Shown in pieces: positions 8,741-17,274 of a DNA stretch of 64,000 nucleotides. The notes below the pieces were generated by a model. The model searched no databases. It saw nothing but the letters and a program-made list of their open reading frames with translations, and was not told the DNA's origin. The stretch is from AP-15 sp963812675 (GTDB lineage Bacteria; Pseudomonadota; Alphaproteobacteria; ATCC43930; CGMCC-115725): the NCBI GenBank assembly GCA_963812675.1, contig CAWEWR010000007.1, forward strand, positions 372,001 to 436,000, written 5' to 3'. The number at the start of each line of letters is the position of its first letter. Positions within the stretch are counted from its first letter, which is position 1. The position numbers and the translations under genes are program-made.

Positions 8741-9903
8741 CCGCAGGGTCGGACGATACCGCTTGCCGCCCTGCCCAGGCGCTCGTCACGGCGCGGCGGC
8801 TCGTGGTGAAGATCGGCTCTGCGCTGTTGGCCGCCGAAGAGGGAGAGGTGCGCCGCCGATGGCTGGCGGCCCTCGCCGATGACGTTGCGCGATGTCGATC
8901 GCGTGGGCAGGAAGTGATCCTCGTGTCGTCCGGGGCGATTGCAGTCGGACGGCGACATCTCGGACTTGCCGGACGGCGGCTCAGGCTCGAGGAGCAACAG
9001 GCCGCCGCGGCGACCGGGCAGATCCGCCTCGCCCACGCCTACCAGGAGGCGCTCGCGCGACACGGCATCACCGTCGCGCAAATCCTGCTGACTCAGGACG
9101 ATACGGAAGAACGCCGCCGCCATCTGAACGCCCGAGCGACGTTTGCTCAGCTGCTGTCGCTCGGCGCGGTTCCGGTCGTCAACGAGAACGACACGATAGC
9201 CACCGCCGAGATCCGCTTTGGCGACAACGACCGGCTGGCGGCGCGGGTGGCGCAGATGACAAGCGCCGACATGCTGGTGCTGCTGTCGGACATCGACGGG
9301 CTCTACACTGCCGACCCGCGTAATGACCCGAACGCGCGGCATATCGCGCTGGTCTGCGAGATCGGGCCCGAAATCGAGGCGATGGCGGGCGAGGCGCCGC
9401 TCGGCTACAGCTCGGGCGGCATGGTGACAAAAATCGCCGCCGCCCGCATTGCAATGGGCGCCGGCTGCCGCATGCTGATCGCGAAGGGGAGAACTGCCGG
9501 ATCCGCGGCCGGGCCGCTCGCCGCCATCGAGGCTGGAGAGAAGGCGACCTTGTTCCTGCCGCGAGGTGAGCCGCGCTCGGCGCGCAAGGCATGGATCGCC
9601 GGGGCGGTCAATCCGTCCGGCGCGGTGATCGTCGATGACGGCGCGTTGCGGGCATTGCAGCGCGGCACGAGCCTGCTGCCGGCCGGCGTCGTCGCGGTCG
9701 AGGGGGTCTTCGAACGCGGCGACGCGGTCATTATCCGCAGCCGATCCGGAGCTGAGGCCGCTCGCGGCCTTTCGGCTTATTCGAGCGCCGATATCCGACG
9801 CATCGCCGGCCACAAGAGTGGTGAAATCGCAGAGATCCTCGGGTACCGTGGACGCGATGAGATCATTCATCGCGACGATCTGGTGGTGACCGAACCCCGA
9901 TGA
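8737..9903 (+). CDS. proB: Glutamate 5-kinase
   Basis: 388 residues. The amino-acid kinase domain (about 18-270; VVKIGSALL, VSSGAIAVG, NENDTIA, GDNDRLAA, GGMVTKI) is followed by a C-terminal PUA domain (about 290-385). It phosphorylates glutamate to gamma-glutamyl phosphate, the first and normally proline-inhibited step of proline synthesis. It overlaps obgE upstream and proA downstream by 4 bp each, a tight operon. About 17 residues precede the usual family start, so a slightly later start is possible. Confidence 0.96.
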   Translation: MTAGSDDTACRPAQALVTARRLVVKIGSALLAAEEGEVRRRWLAALADDVARCRSRGQEVILVSSGAIAVGRRHLGLAGRRLRLEEQQAAAATGQIRLAHAYQEALARHGITVAQILLTQDDTEERRRHLNARATFAQLLSLGAVPVVNENDTIATAEIRFGDNDRLAARVAQMTSADMLVLLSDIDGLYTADPRNDPNARHIALVCEIGPEIEAMAGEAPLGYSSGGMVTKIAAARIAMGAGCRMLIAKGRTAGSAAGPLAAIEAGEKATLFLPRGEPRSARKAWIAGAVNPSGAVIVDDGALRALQRGTSLLPAGVVAVEGVFERGDAVIIRSRSGAEAARGLSAYSSADIRRIAGHKSGEIAEILGYRGRDEIIHRDDLVVTEPR

Positions 9904-11198
9904 CGACCGAGACGCTTGTCCGCGACCCGACGACGAGATCGGGGTCGGATCTGAACGCTGAAATGGCCATGATCGGGCGGCGCGCCCGGGAGGCAGCCGT
10001 TGCGCTCAGCCTTGCTTCCGCCGATTCCAAGATTGCGGCATTGAAGAATGCTGCGGCGGCCATCAGAGCCCGTGAAGCGGACATCCTCGCGGCCAATGCC
10101 CGCGACCTTGCCGAGCCCGGAGCGCAGGGCCTCTCGGCCGCGTTGCGGGATCGGCTGGCCCTCGACCCCAAACGCGTCGAGGCGATCGCCGCCGGACTGG
10201 AAAGCGTTGCCGCGTTGAGCGACCCGGTCGGGCGTGTCCTCGCCGAATGGACGCGACCCAACGGGCTTTACATCCAGCGTGTCGCGGTGCCGCTGGGTGT
10301 GATCGGAATCATTTACGAGAGCCGGCCGAACGTCACTGCAGATGCCGGCGGACTTGCGCTCAAATCCGGCAACGCCGCGATCCTGCGCGGCGGGTCCGAG
10401 AGCTTTTACTCGTCGCAGGCGCTGGTGGAGGCGCTGGCCGAGGGGTTGCGCTCTGCCGGCCTGCCGGAAGCCGCCATTCAGCTGGTGCCGACCCGCGACC
10501 GGGCTGCGGTCGGGCTGATGCTGGCGATGAGCGGCGTCATTGACATTATCGTGCCGCGCGGCGGACCGTCGCTGATCGAGCGGGTACAGCGCGAGAGCCG
10601 CATCCCGGTCATCGCGCATCTCGAGGGGTTGTGCCACACCTATGTCGATGCCGCCGCGGATCCGGAAAAGGCGCGCAAGATCGTGCTCAACGCCAAGATG
10701 CGGCGGGTATCGATCTGCGGGGCCACCGAGACCCTGCTTGTCGATCGCGCCGCCAAGGCGCAGCTCCCCGCGATCCTCGCCGACCTGCGGGCCGCCGGCT
10801 GCGAACTCCGCGGCGGCCCGGAGGTGCTTGCGATCGATCCAGGATTGGTTCCGGCGACCGAAGCCGATTGGCGTACCGAATATCTCGACGCGATCCTCGC
10901 GGTTCACATCGTCGACGGCATCGATGGCGCAATCGAGCACATCGCCCGCTTTGGCTCGCATCATACCGACGCCATCATCACCGAAGACAAGGAGACCGCG
11001 GAGCGCTTCCTTCGTGAGGTCGACAGCGCGATCGTCTTGGTCAACGCTTCGACGCAATTCGCCGATGGCGGCGAGTTCGGGATGGGTGCCGAGATCGGCA
11101 TCTCGACCCAACGCCTGCCGCCGCGGGGGCCTGTCGGCGCCGAGCAGCTGACGACATACAAATACCTGGTGCGCGGCACCGGGCAGGTGCGCCCCTGA
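9900..11198 (+). CDS. proA: Gamma-glutamyl phosphate reductase
   Basis: 432 residues of the aldehyde dehydrogenase superfamily, reducing gamma-glutamyl phosphate with NADPH to glutamate semialdehyde, the second step of proline synthesis. Matches include VPLGVIGIIYESRPNVT, LKSGNAAILRGGSE, PRGGPSLIE, HLEGLCHTYVD and the catalytic-Cys segment VSICGATETLL. The C-terminus FGMGAEIGISTQRL...RGPVG is typical. It is coupled to proB and overlaps the probable nadD start. Confidence 0.97.
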   Translation: MTTETLVRDPTTRSGSDLNAEMAMIGRRAREAAVALSLASADSKIAALKNAAAAIRAREADILAANARDLAEPGAQGLSAALRDRLALDPKRVEAIAAGLESVAALSDPVGRVLAEWTRPNGLYIQRVAVPLGVIGIIYESRPNVTADAGGLALKSGNAAILRGGSESFYSSQALVEALAEGLRSAGLPEAAIQLVPTRDRAAVGLMLAMSGVIDIIVPRGGPSLIERVQRESRIPVIAHLEGLCHTYVDAAADPEKARKIVLNAKMRRVSICGATETLLVDRAAKAQLPAILADLRAAGCELRGGPEVLAIDPGLVPATEADWRTEYLDAILAVHIVDGIDGAIEHIARFGSHHTDAIITEDKETAERFLREVDSAIVLVNASTQFADGGEFGMGAEIGISTQRLPPRGPVGAEQLTTYKYLVRGTGQVRP

Positions 11199-12229
11199 TC
11201 GGCCGGACGGAAACCCTGCCGTCGGCCGGACGGCATCGCCGCATCGGGCTGCTGGGCGGCTCGTTCAACCCGGCCCATGGCGGGCACTTGCACATTAGCG
11301 CGCTCGCGCTCAAACACCTCGATCTGGACCAGATCTGGTGGCTGGTATCGCCGCAAAATCCGTTGAAACCGGTCGACGGCATGGCCCCGTTCCCGGTCCG
11401 CTTGGAGGGGGCTCGCCGGATTGCCGAAGCCAACCGCCGTATCCTCGTCACCGACGTCGAAGGCCGGCTGGGATCCTCGCGTTACACCGCCGACACCTTA
11501 AAGGCGCTGCGTCGTCGCTTCCCCCGGCTGCGCTTTGTGTGGCTGATGGGCGGCGACAACCTCGTCCAGATCCCCCGATGGGAGCGCTGGCCCGAGATCT
11601 TTCGGACCGTGCCCATTGCCGTGTTCGATCGCCCTTCCTATTCTCTAAAAGCGCTTTCCGGAGCGGCTGCGAAGCGGCTTGCCCGATACCGTGTCGCAGC
11701 TTCCGACGAGCGTCGGCTGGCAGAAATGGACCCCCCAGCTTGGGTGTTTTTCCATGCTCGCTTAGACGACCGCTCGGCGACCAGAATTCGGTCAGAGCGC
11801 CACGAAACCCCCTCGAATAGATTTGCGGAGCAAAAACCCGAATTGTCGACCATAGCTGCCCTGTTATACCGCACCAAACCGATAGAATCCCAGCCGACAC
11901 TCCTTGATCTCGTCGTACAGGCGCTCGAGGACGGCAAAGCAGAGGAGATCGTCACGATCGACCTTGCCGGCAAAACGACGATCGCCGACCACATGGTGAT
12001 CGCCAGCGGCCGCTCGACGCGTCAGGTGCTGGCCCTGACCGAGCACCTCGAGCAAACCCTCTCCCGCCGCACCCGGATTTCGATTGAAGGCAAGACGCAG
12101 GCCGACTGGGTGCTGATCGACGCCGGCGATGTGATCATCCACCTCTTCCGACCCGAGATCCGCAACTACTACAATCTCGAAAAGATGTGGGGTGGAGCCC
12201 TGCCCGACAGCGAAGCCGTTCGCCTTTAG
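11195..12229 (+). CDS. nadD-rsfS: Nicotinate-nucleotide adenylyltransferase fused in frame to ribosome silencing factor
   Basis: One uninterrupted frame encodes NadD and then RsfS. NadD (about 1-215) has IGLLGGSFNPAHGGH, WLVSPQNPLK and RSATRIRS and makes deamido-NAD from NaMN and ATP. RsfS (about 230-344) has LLDLVVQALEDGKAEEIVTIDL, HMVIASGRSTRQV and EKMWGG; it binds L14 and blocks subunit joining in starvation. These are normally separate adjacent genes. No ATG/GTG/TTG precedes the nucleotide-binding motif in this frame; CTG at 11195, overlapping the proA stop, is the best candidate start. A fusion, or an internal RsfS initiation such as the TTG near 11842, are both possible. Confidence 0.85.
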   Translation: MIGRTETLPSAGRHRRIGLLGGSFNPAHGGHLHISALALKHLDLDQIWWLVSPQNPLKPVDGMAPFPVRLEGARRIAEANRRILVTDVEGRLGSSRYTADTLKALRRRFPRLRFVWLMGGDNLVQIPRWERWPEIFRTVPIAVFDRPSYSLKALSGAAAKRLARYRVAASDERRLAEMDPPAWVFFHARLDDRSATRIRSERHETPSNRFAEQKPELSTIAALLYRTKPIESQPTLLDLVVQALEDGKAEEIVTIDLAGKTTIADHMVIASGRSTRQVLALTEHLEQTLSRRTRISIEGKTQADWVLIDAGDVIIHLFRPEIRNYYNLEKMWGGALPDSEAVRL

Positions 12230-12244
12230 CCCGGCGGCCGTCCG

Positions 12245-12703
12245 ATCCGTTTTCGCCTTCTCGTCATCGGCAGGCTGCGCGGCGGCCCCTTCAAAGACCT
12301 GCAGCAACTCTATGCCGGCAGGATCGGGCCACCCCCGGCGATTGTCGAACTGGATGAAAGGCGCCCTCTTCCGCCCGAGCAACGAAAACTTCGCGAAGGC
12401 GAATTGATCCTCGCCGACCTGCCGTCCCGCGTTCCGTTCGTTGCCCTTGATGAGCGGGGTGCGCCGTGGTCGAGCCGCTTATTGGCCGAGCGGATCGCCA
12501 ACTGGCGCGACCAGGGTTGCCCCGAGATCGCCTTCGCGATCGGCGGCGCCGACGGTCTGCATTCGGCAGTTCTCGAACGCGCCGACGCGACCCTGTCGCT
12601 CGGCCCGATGACCTGGCCGCATCTGCTCGTCAGAGGCATGCTGCTCGAGCAGCTCTACCGCGCACAGCAGATACTCGTGGGCCACCCCTATCACCGGGAA
12701 TAA
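12245..12703 (+). CDS. rlmH: 23S rRNA pseudouridine(1915) N3-methyltransferase, start codon unclear
   Basis: About 152 residues of the SPOUT methyltransferase RlmH, which methylates pseudouridine 1915 of 23S rRNA. Family matches are LLVIGRLRGGPF, the SAM-binding FAIGGADGL and the end LEQLYRAQ-ILVGHPYHRE. It follows the RsfS TAG (12227-12229) in the same frame. The expected start position is occupied by ATC (12245); no ATG, GTG or TTG occurs until TTG at 12404, which would delete a third of the enzyme. A rare ATC start, coupling after the TAG, or a sequence error could explain this. Confidence 0.85.
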   Translation: MRFRLLVIGRLRGGPFKDLQQLYAGRIGPPPAIVELDERRPLPPEQRKLREGELILADLPSRVPFVALDERGAPWSSRLLAERIANWRDQGCPEIAFAIGGADGLHSAVLERADATLSLGPMTWPHLLVRGMLLEQLYRAQQILVGHPYHRE

Positions 12704-12785
12704 GACGGCAACGCTGGGAACGCTACCTCCTCCGGCTCGGTTTCGCGTATACCGATAAAGCCATTCCGGCCGAGGCTGCTTCGAG

Positions 12786-14351
12786 ATGAATTCCGTTCCG
12801 CGTCCCCGACCCCTCGTTCTGTGCATTCTCGACGGATGGGGCGAGCGCGCTAGGGCCGACGACAATGCAATCGAACTGGCACGGGCGCCGAATTGGCACC
12901 GGCTGACGGCGCGCTGGCCGCACGCGCAATTGCAGGCAAGCGAGCATTATGTCGGCCTGCCGGACGGGCAGATGGGGAACTCGGAGGTCGGCCACACCAA
13001 TATCGGGGCAGGGCGCGTGGTCTTTCAGGACCTGCCGCGCATCGACGCCGCGATCGCCGAGGGCCGGCTCGCCGCGATGCCCGCATTGTGCGATTTCATA
13101 GCCAAACTGAAGGGGAGCCGCGGGACCGCTCACCTGATGGGCCTGATGTCGCCCGGTGGGGTTCATTCGCACCAGCGCCAGATCTCCGCCCTCGCCCGCA
13201 TCCTCGCCGAGGCCGGAGTGCGCGTCGCGGTTCACGCCTTTCTGGACGGGCGCGATACGCCGCCCAAATCGGCTGCTTGCTTCGTGAAGCAGTTTGAGGA
13301 CGACGTGGCAGGCCTTCGCGATCTGCGGATTGCGACGATCTGCGGCCGATATTACGCGATGGACCGGGACAAGCGCTGGGACCGCGTCGAAAAAGCCTAC
13401 AGGGCAATCGTTAGCGGCGACGGTGCGCAGGCCGATGATCCGCTGCAGGCAGTCGAAGCCGCCTATTCCCGAGGCGAAACCGACGAATTCGTCGCGCCCA
13501 CCGCAATAGCCCACTATCCCGGAATGCACGACGGCGACGGCCTGCTGATCGCAAATTTCCGCGCCGACCGGGTGCGCGAGATGGCCACTACCCTGCTCGA
13601 CCCCGAATTCTCCGGCTTCGAGCGGGAGAAGCGGATCTCGTTTAGCGTCACTCTCGGCCTCGTCGAATATTCGACCGAGCTCAATCGATTTCTTGCCACG
13701 ATGTTCCCGCCCGAGAACCTCGAGGACAGCTTTGGCGAGGTGGTGTCACGGGCCGGGCTGACCCAGCTACGGATCGCAGAGACCGAGAAGTACGCGCATG
13801 TCACGTTCTTTTTCAACGGCGGGCGCGAGACGGTCTTTCCAGGCGAGGAACGGATTCTCGTTCCTTCGCCGAAGGTCGCCACCTACGATCGGCAGCCTGA
13901 GATGTCGGCGCCAGAAGTTACCGACAAGGTTGTCGAAGCAATCCGGTCCGGGCGATTCAACGTCATCGTGTTAAATTACGCAAATACAGACATGGTCGGT
14001 CATACCGGCCGTATGGACGCCGCGACCAAAGCGGTTGAGACCGTCGACACTTGCCTCGGCCGACTGTCGGAGGCCGTCGAAAAGGCCGGCGGCACCCTCG
14101 TCATTACCGCCGATCACGGCAACGCGGAAATGATGCGCGACCCCGAAACCGGTGAGCCGCACACCGCTCACACGCTCAACCCGGTGCCGTTCGTTGTGGT
14201 GAACCCAGCGGCAGAAATCGGCCACCTCGAAAACGGCCGCCTTTCGGACATCGCCCCGACGTTGCTCGAAATTCTCGGCCTGACGAAGCCCGCCGTTATG
14301 ACCGGCCACTCGCTCATCTCATCGACCGCGGGACGGCACGCAGCGGATTGA
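12786..14351 (+). CDS. gpmI: 2,3-bisphosphoglycerate-independent phosphoglycerate mutase
   Basis: 521 residues of the alkaline-phosphatase superfamily, interconverting 3- and 2-phosphoglycerate using two Mn ions. CILDGWG near the N-terminus, MGNSEVGHTNIGAGR with the phospho-acceptor Ser, LMGLMSPGGVHSH, FLDGRDTPPKSA, NFRADRVREM, NYANTDMVGHTG and ITADHGNAE are all present. An 82-bp gap separates it from rlmH. In related genomes a LytM/M23 (EnvC-like) peptidase gene often follows before ctpA; here ctpA comes next. Confidence 0.97.
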   Translation: MNSVPRPRPLVLCILDGWGERARADDNAIELARAPNWHRLTARWPHAQLQASEHYVGLPDGQMGNSEVGHTNIGAGRVVFQDLPRIDAAIAEGRLAAMPALCDFIAKLKGSRGTAHLMGLMSPGGVHSHQRQISALARILAEAGVRVAVHAFLDGRDTPPKSAACFVKQFEDDVAGLRDLRIATICGRYYAMDRDKRWDRVEKAYRAIVSGDGAQADDPLQAVEAAYSRGETDEFVAPTAIAHYPGMHDGDGLLIANFRADRVREMATTLLDPEFSGFEREKRISFSVTLGLVEYSTELNRFLATMFPPENLEDSFGEVVSRAGLTQLRIAETEKYAHVTFFFNGGRETVFPGEERILVPSPKVATYDRQPEMSAPEVTDKVVEAIRSGRFNVIVLNYANTDMVGHTGRMDAATKAVETVDTCLGRLSEAVEKAGGTLVITADHGNAEMMRDPETGEPHTAHTLNPVPFVVVNPAAEIGHLENGRLSDIAPTLLEILGLTKPAVMTGHSLISSTAGRHAAD

Positions 14352-14457
14352 ACCGCACCAATTCGCCGCGGCGGCTCGACTTGATCATCGCGCGCACTGC
14401 CGGATATCATATGCCAAGTGCGTCGTGCCGATTGGGCCCGAGACATAGGGTGAATGG

Positions 14458-15753
14458 ATGAAGCGTTCGGGTCTCATGGTGGTGGTCGCCGCCACTGTCC
14501 TCGTGTTCTCGCTGCGCCAGGACATCGGCGCAGCGCCGACAGCCAACTCGGCGGAAACCTACAAGCAGCTCAATTTATTCGGCGAGGTCTTCGAGCGCGT
14601 ACGCGCCGAATATGTCGACGAAGTCAGCGACGACACGCTGGTAGAGTCGGCGATCAACGGAATGCTGACCTCGCTCGATCCCCATTCGAATTACCTGAAC
14701 ACAAAGAACTTCAACGATATGAAGGTGCAGACCCGCGGCGAGTTTGGCGGGCTGGGGATCGAGGTTTCCATGGAGAGCGGTCTCGTCAAGGTTGTCTCGC
14801 CAATCGATGATACGCCGGCGGCGCGCGCCGGTCTGAAGCCCGGCGACCTGATAACTCACCTTGATGGTGACCCCGTGCAGGGGATGACCCTTCCAGAGGC
14901 GGTCGAGAAAATGCGCGGCCTGATCGGCAGCGAAATCAAGCTGACAATTCGGCGCGAGGGAAAGGACCCCTTCGACGTCAAGTTGACCCGCGCAACGATC
15001 AAGATCCAGTCAGTCCGCTCCCACCTCGAGGGCGACACGATCGGCTACATTCGGATCACCAGCTTTAACGAGCAGACCGATGTCGGCCTCAACAATGCAA
15101 TGAAGAACCTAAAGCAGCAGGCCGGCAATAAGCTCTCCGGGGTAGTCCTCGATCTGCGCAACAACCCAGGTGGGCTCCTCGACCAGGCGGTTGCGGTTTC
15201 GGACGCCTTTCTCGACAAGGGGGAAATCGTGTCCACTCGCGGCCGTCGTAGCGAGGATGCGCAGCGCTATAATGCTCGCCCAGGCGACATCGCGAGCGGT
15301 CTGCCGGTAGCAGTATTGATCAATGGCGGGTCTGCCTCGGCCAGCGAGATTGTCGCCGGCGCGTTGCAGGACCACCATCGCGCGATCCTTCTCGGGACGA
15401 AATCCTTTGGCAAAGGATCGGTGCAAACAATCATCCCGCTCCCTGGCCACGGGGCTATGCGGTTGACCACCGCGCGCTATTACACGCCCTCGGGACGCTC
15501 GATTCAGGCGAAAGGAATCGATCCGGACATCGTCGTCGAAGCCGCCAAAATCGAGAAGACACCCGAGAAGGGGGAGAAGGGCGACAAGGTCGCCACCGCA
15601 ACGGATTTGAAAAAGGACGACTCCGGAGACGGCCCCCCGGAGCAGACATCCGTCGATCCGTCGATCATGGGCACGCCCGCCGACTACCAGCTGGCTAGGG
15701 CGGTCGACATGCTGCGTGGCATCTCGATGTTCAACGGACGCGTCGTCAACTGA
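14458..15753 (+). CDS. ctpA: S41 C-terminal processing periplasmic protease
   Basis: 431 residues. Signal sequence (about 1-26), PDZ domain (about 95-180; GGLGIEVS, AARAGLKPGD) and the S41 catalytic domain with the Ser region GGSASASE (290-297) and Lys319 in FGKGSVQT. It processes or degrades periplasmic proteins at exposed C-termini. A charged linker (KTPEKGEKGDK) and a conserved C-terminal helix with YQLARAVDMLRG follow. It starts 106 bp after gpmI. The usual neighbouring M23 adaptor is not seen. Confidence 0.95.
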   Translation: MKRSGLMVVVAATVLVFSLRQDIGAAPTANSAETYKQLNLFGEVFERVRAEYVDEVSDDTLVESAINGMLTSLDPHSNYLNTKNFNDMKVQTRGEFGGLGIEVSMESGLVKVVSPIDDTPAARAGLKPGDLITHLDGDPVQGMTLPEAVEKMRGLIGSEIKLTIRREGKDPFDVKLTRATIKIQSVRSHLEGDTIGYIRITSFNEQTDVGLNNAMKNLKQQAGNKLSGVVLDLRNNPGGLLDQAVAVSDAFLDKGEIVSTRGRRSEDAQRYNARPGDIASGLPVAVLINGGSASASEIVAGALQDHHRAILLGTKSFGKGSVQTIIPLPGHGAMRLTTARYYTPSGRSIQAKGIDPDIVVEAAKIEKTPEKGEKGDKVATATDLKKDDSGDGPPEQTSVDPSIMGTPADYQLARAVDMLRGISMFNGRVVN

Positions 15754-15779
15754 CGATACGCTAACCGGCGCGGCCCCGA

Positions 15780-15805
15780 CGGTATCGGATGGGCGGTATC
15801 GGATG
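15780..15805 (+). repeat. 12-bp tandem repeat over the rppH start
   Basis: CGGTATCGGATG occurs at 15780-15791 and again at 15794-15805, separated by GG. Each copy ends in ATG. The second is the rppH start; the first opens a five-codon frame (MGGIG) whose TGA overlaps the rppH ATG as ATGA. Confidence 0.7.
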
Positions 15806-16297
15806 AAGGCCAACAAGGACGGCGGGCCGCTCGGCTATCGTCCGGCGGTCGGCATCATGCTCCTCAATGCGAAGGGAGAGGTATTCGTCGCACGCCGCCT
15901 CGACATGCCGACGATGCCGGCATGGCAGATGCCGCAAGGCGGAATCGACCCGGGCGAGACCCCGCGCCAGGCGGCGCTGCGAGAGCTGAAGGAGGAGATC
16001 GGCACCGCCAAGGCCGAGATCATCGGGGAGAGCCGGGGTTGGCTGCATTACGATCTGCCGATTGAACTCGCCGCCAGCGTATGGGGCGGGCGCTACCGGG
16101 GTCAGCGCCAAAAATGGTTTGTCATGCGCTTCACCGGCCGGGACAGCGACATAAACCTCGCCACCGAGCATCCGGAATTCGACGCTTGGCAATGGGTTGC
16201 GCCATTTCGCCTGCCGGAGCTGATAGTCCCGTTCAAGCGTCAGCTCTATATCGACATATTGAGCGAGTTTCAGGAGTACTGCGTGCCCCTGGCCTAA
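15803..16297 (+). CDS. rppH: RNA pyrophosphohydrolase (Nudix)
   Basis: 164 residues. The Nudix box G-x5-E-x7-REL-x2-EIG (GGIDPGETPRQAALRELKEE...) is intact, preceded by GYRPAVGIML and followed by GQRQKWFVMRF, EFDAWQWV and PFKRQLY, all RppH/NudH hallmarks. It removes pyrophosphate from 5'-triphosphorylated mRNA to trigger decay. I chose the ATG at 15803; an in-frame start at 15716 would sit inside ctpA. It converges with rbsK, with a 4-bp overlap of the 3' ends. Confidence 0.95.
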   Translation: MKANKDGGPLGYRPAVGIMLLNAKGEVFVARRLDMPTMPAWQMPQGGIDPGETPRQAALRELKEEIGTAKAEIIGESRGWLHYDLPIELAASVWGGRYRGQRQKWFVMRFTGRDSDINLATEHPEFDAWQWVAPFRLPELIVPFKRQLYIDILSEFQEYCVPLA

Positions 16298-17175
16298 CGG
16301 GGCGGCAGGCCCGCCATTGCCGCGTCAATTGCCGCTGCGCCCGGTATTGCGGTTTGAGCGCCACGGGCGAGGCATGCAAGGCCAGCAGCGGCACTGGCAC
16401 GCCGCAGCGCGGGTTCGACGCTCGCCCCCAAATCGAGCGCCGCCGCGAGAACCCCGACAAAGGTGTCACCGGCGCCGGTTGTATCTACCGGCTCGATGGC
16501 AAGCGCCGGCAAATCGAGGCGGCTCCCATCGGCGAGAAACGCAGTGGCCCCCGCAGCGCCGCGCGTCACCACGAGCCCCTGCCGCAACCGGCCGGCAATC
16601 CCCATTGGATCGGACGAGATCGTCGCGGCCTCGCTTTCGTTCGCGACCAATAAATCAATTTCCGGCAACAGCGTCAGATCGATCGGCAGGGCCGGCGCCA
16701 GATTGAGTACACATCGGCCGCCGCGTCTCCGGACACGTCTGATCAGGCCTTGGGTTTCGCCGGGCGGAACTTCGAGCTGGGCGACGAGGGTCGTGTCGGC
16801 GTCGAGCAAATCCTCGGATACCCAGTCGCAACGCACGCCCATGTTGGCGCCGGGAGCCACGGCGATAATGTTCTCGCCCGCGGCAGACACCATTATCAAG
16901 GCACAGCCAGTCGGGAGTTCGAGCTCGTGCACCAAACGCGTATCAACGCCCTCGCCACGCAACAAAGCAAGGGCGATCGCAGCAAACTCGTCGCGGCCGA
17001 CGGCACCCACGAGCACAACATCTGCTCCGGCTCGGCACGCCGCAAGCGCCTGATTGGCACCCTTGCCGCCGGGTAGAAGTTCATACGCGCCGCCCAGCAC
17101 GGTCTCTCCGGGCTGAGGCAATTTTGGAACCGGGACGATGAGATCGGCATTTATTGACCCAAAGGCAAGGATCAT
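16294..17175 (-). CDS. rbsK: Ribokinase (PfkB family)
   Basis: 293 residues from ATG 17175 (MILAFGSINADLIV). PfkB signatures are PGGKGANQALA and the C-terminal DTTGAGDTFVG with the catalytic Asp. It phosphorylates ribose or a related sugar at O5. No ribose transporter or regulator is adjacent. It diverges from the aldo/keto reductase across about 100 bp holding the TGATATAATATCA palindrome. Substrate is inferred from family similarity. Confidence 0.88.
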   Translation of the reverse strand: MILAFGSINADLIVPVPKLPQPGETVLGGAYELLPGGKGANQALAACRAGADVVLVGAVGRDEFAAIALALLRGEGVDTRLVHELELPTGCALIMVSAAGENIIAVAPGANMGVRCDWVSEDLLDADTTLVAQLEVPPGETQGLIRRVRRRGGRCVLNLAPALPIDLTLLPEIDLLVANESEAATISSDPMGIAGRLRQGLVVTRGAAGATAFLADGSRLDLPALAIEPVDTTGAGDTFVGVLAAALDLGASVEPALRRASAAAGLACLARGAQTAIPGAAAIDAAMAGLPPR

Positions 17176-17238
17176 GTGACAGAGTCCCGCGCGGGGTGCA
17201 ACCAGCCGCAACTCCGATTACAGCGGCTGGTTGTACTC

Positions 17239-17251
17239 TGATATAATATCA
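17239..17251. promoter_or_regulatory. Perfect palindrome TGATATAATATCA in divergent promoter
   Basis: A 6-1-6 perfect palindrome lies 24 bp before the aldo/keto reductase start and 64 bp upstream of rbsK. It contains TATAAT, a perfect -10 box, so it may be an operator overlapping a promoter. No regulator gene is adjacent. Confidence 0.45.
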
Positions 17252-17274
17252 ATCGCGGTGACGGAGAAAGGCGT

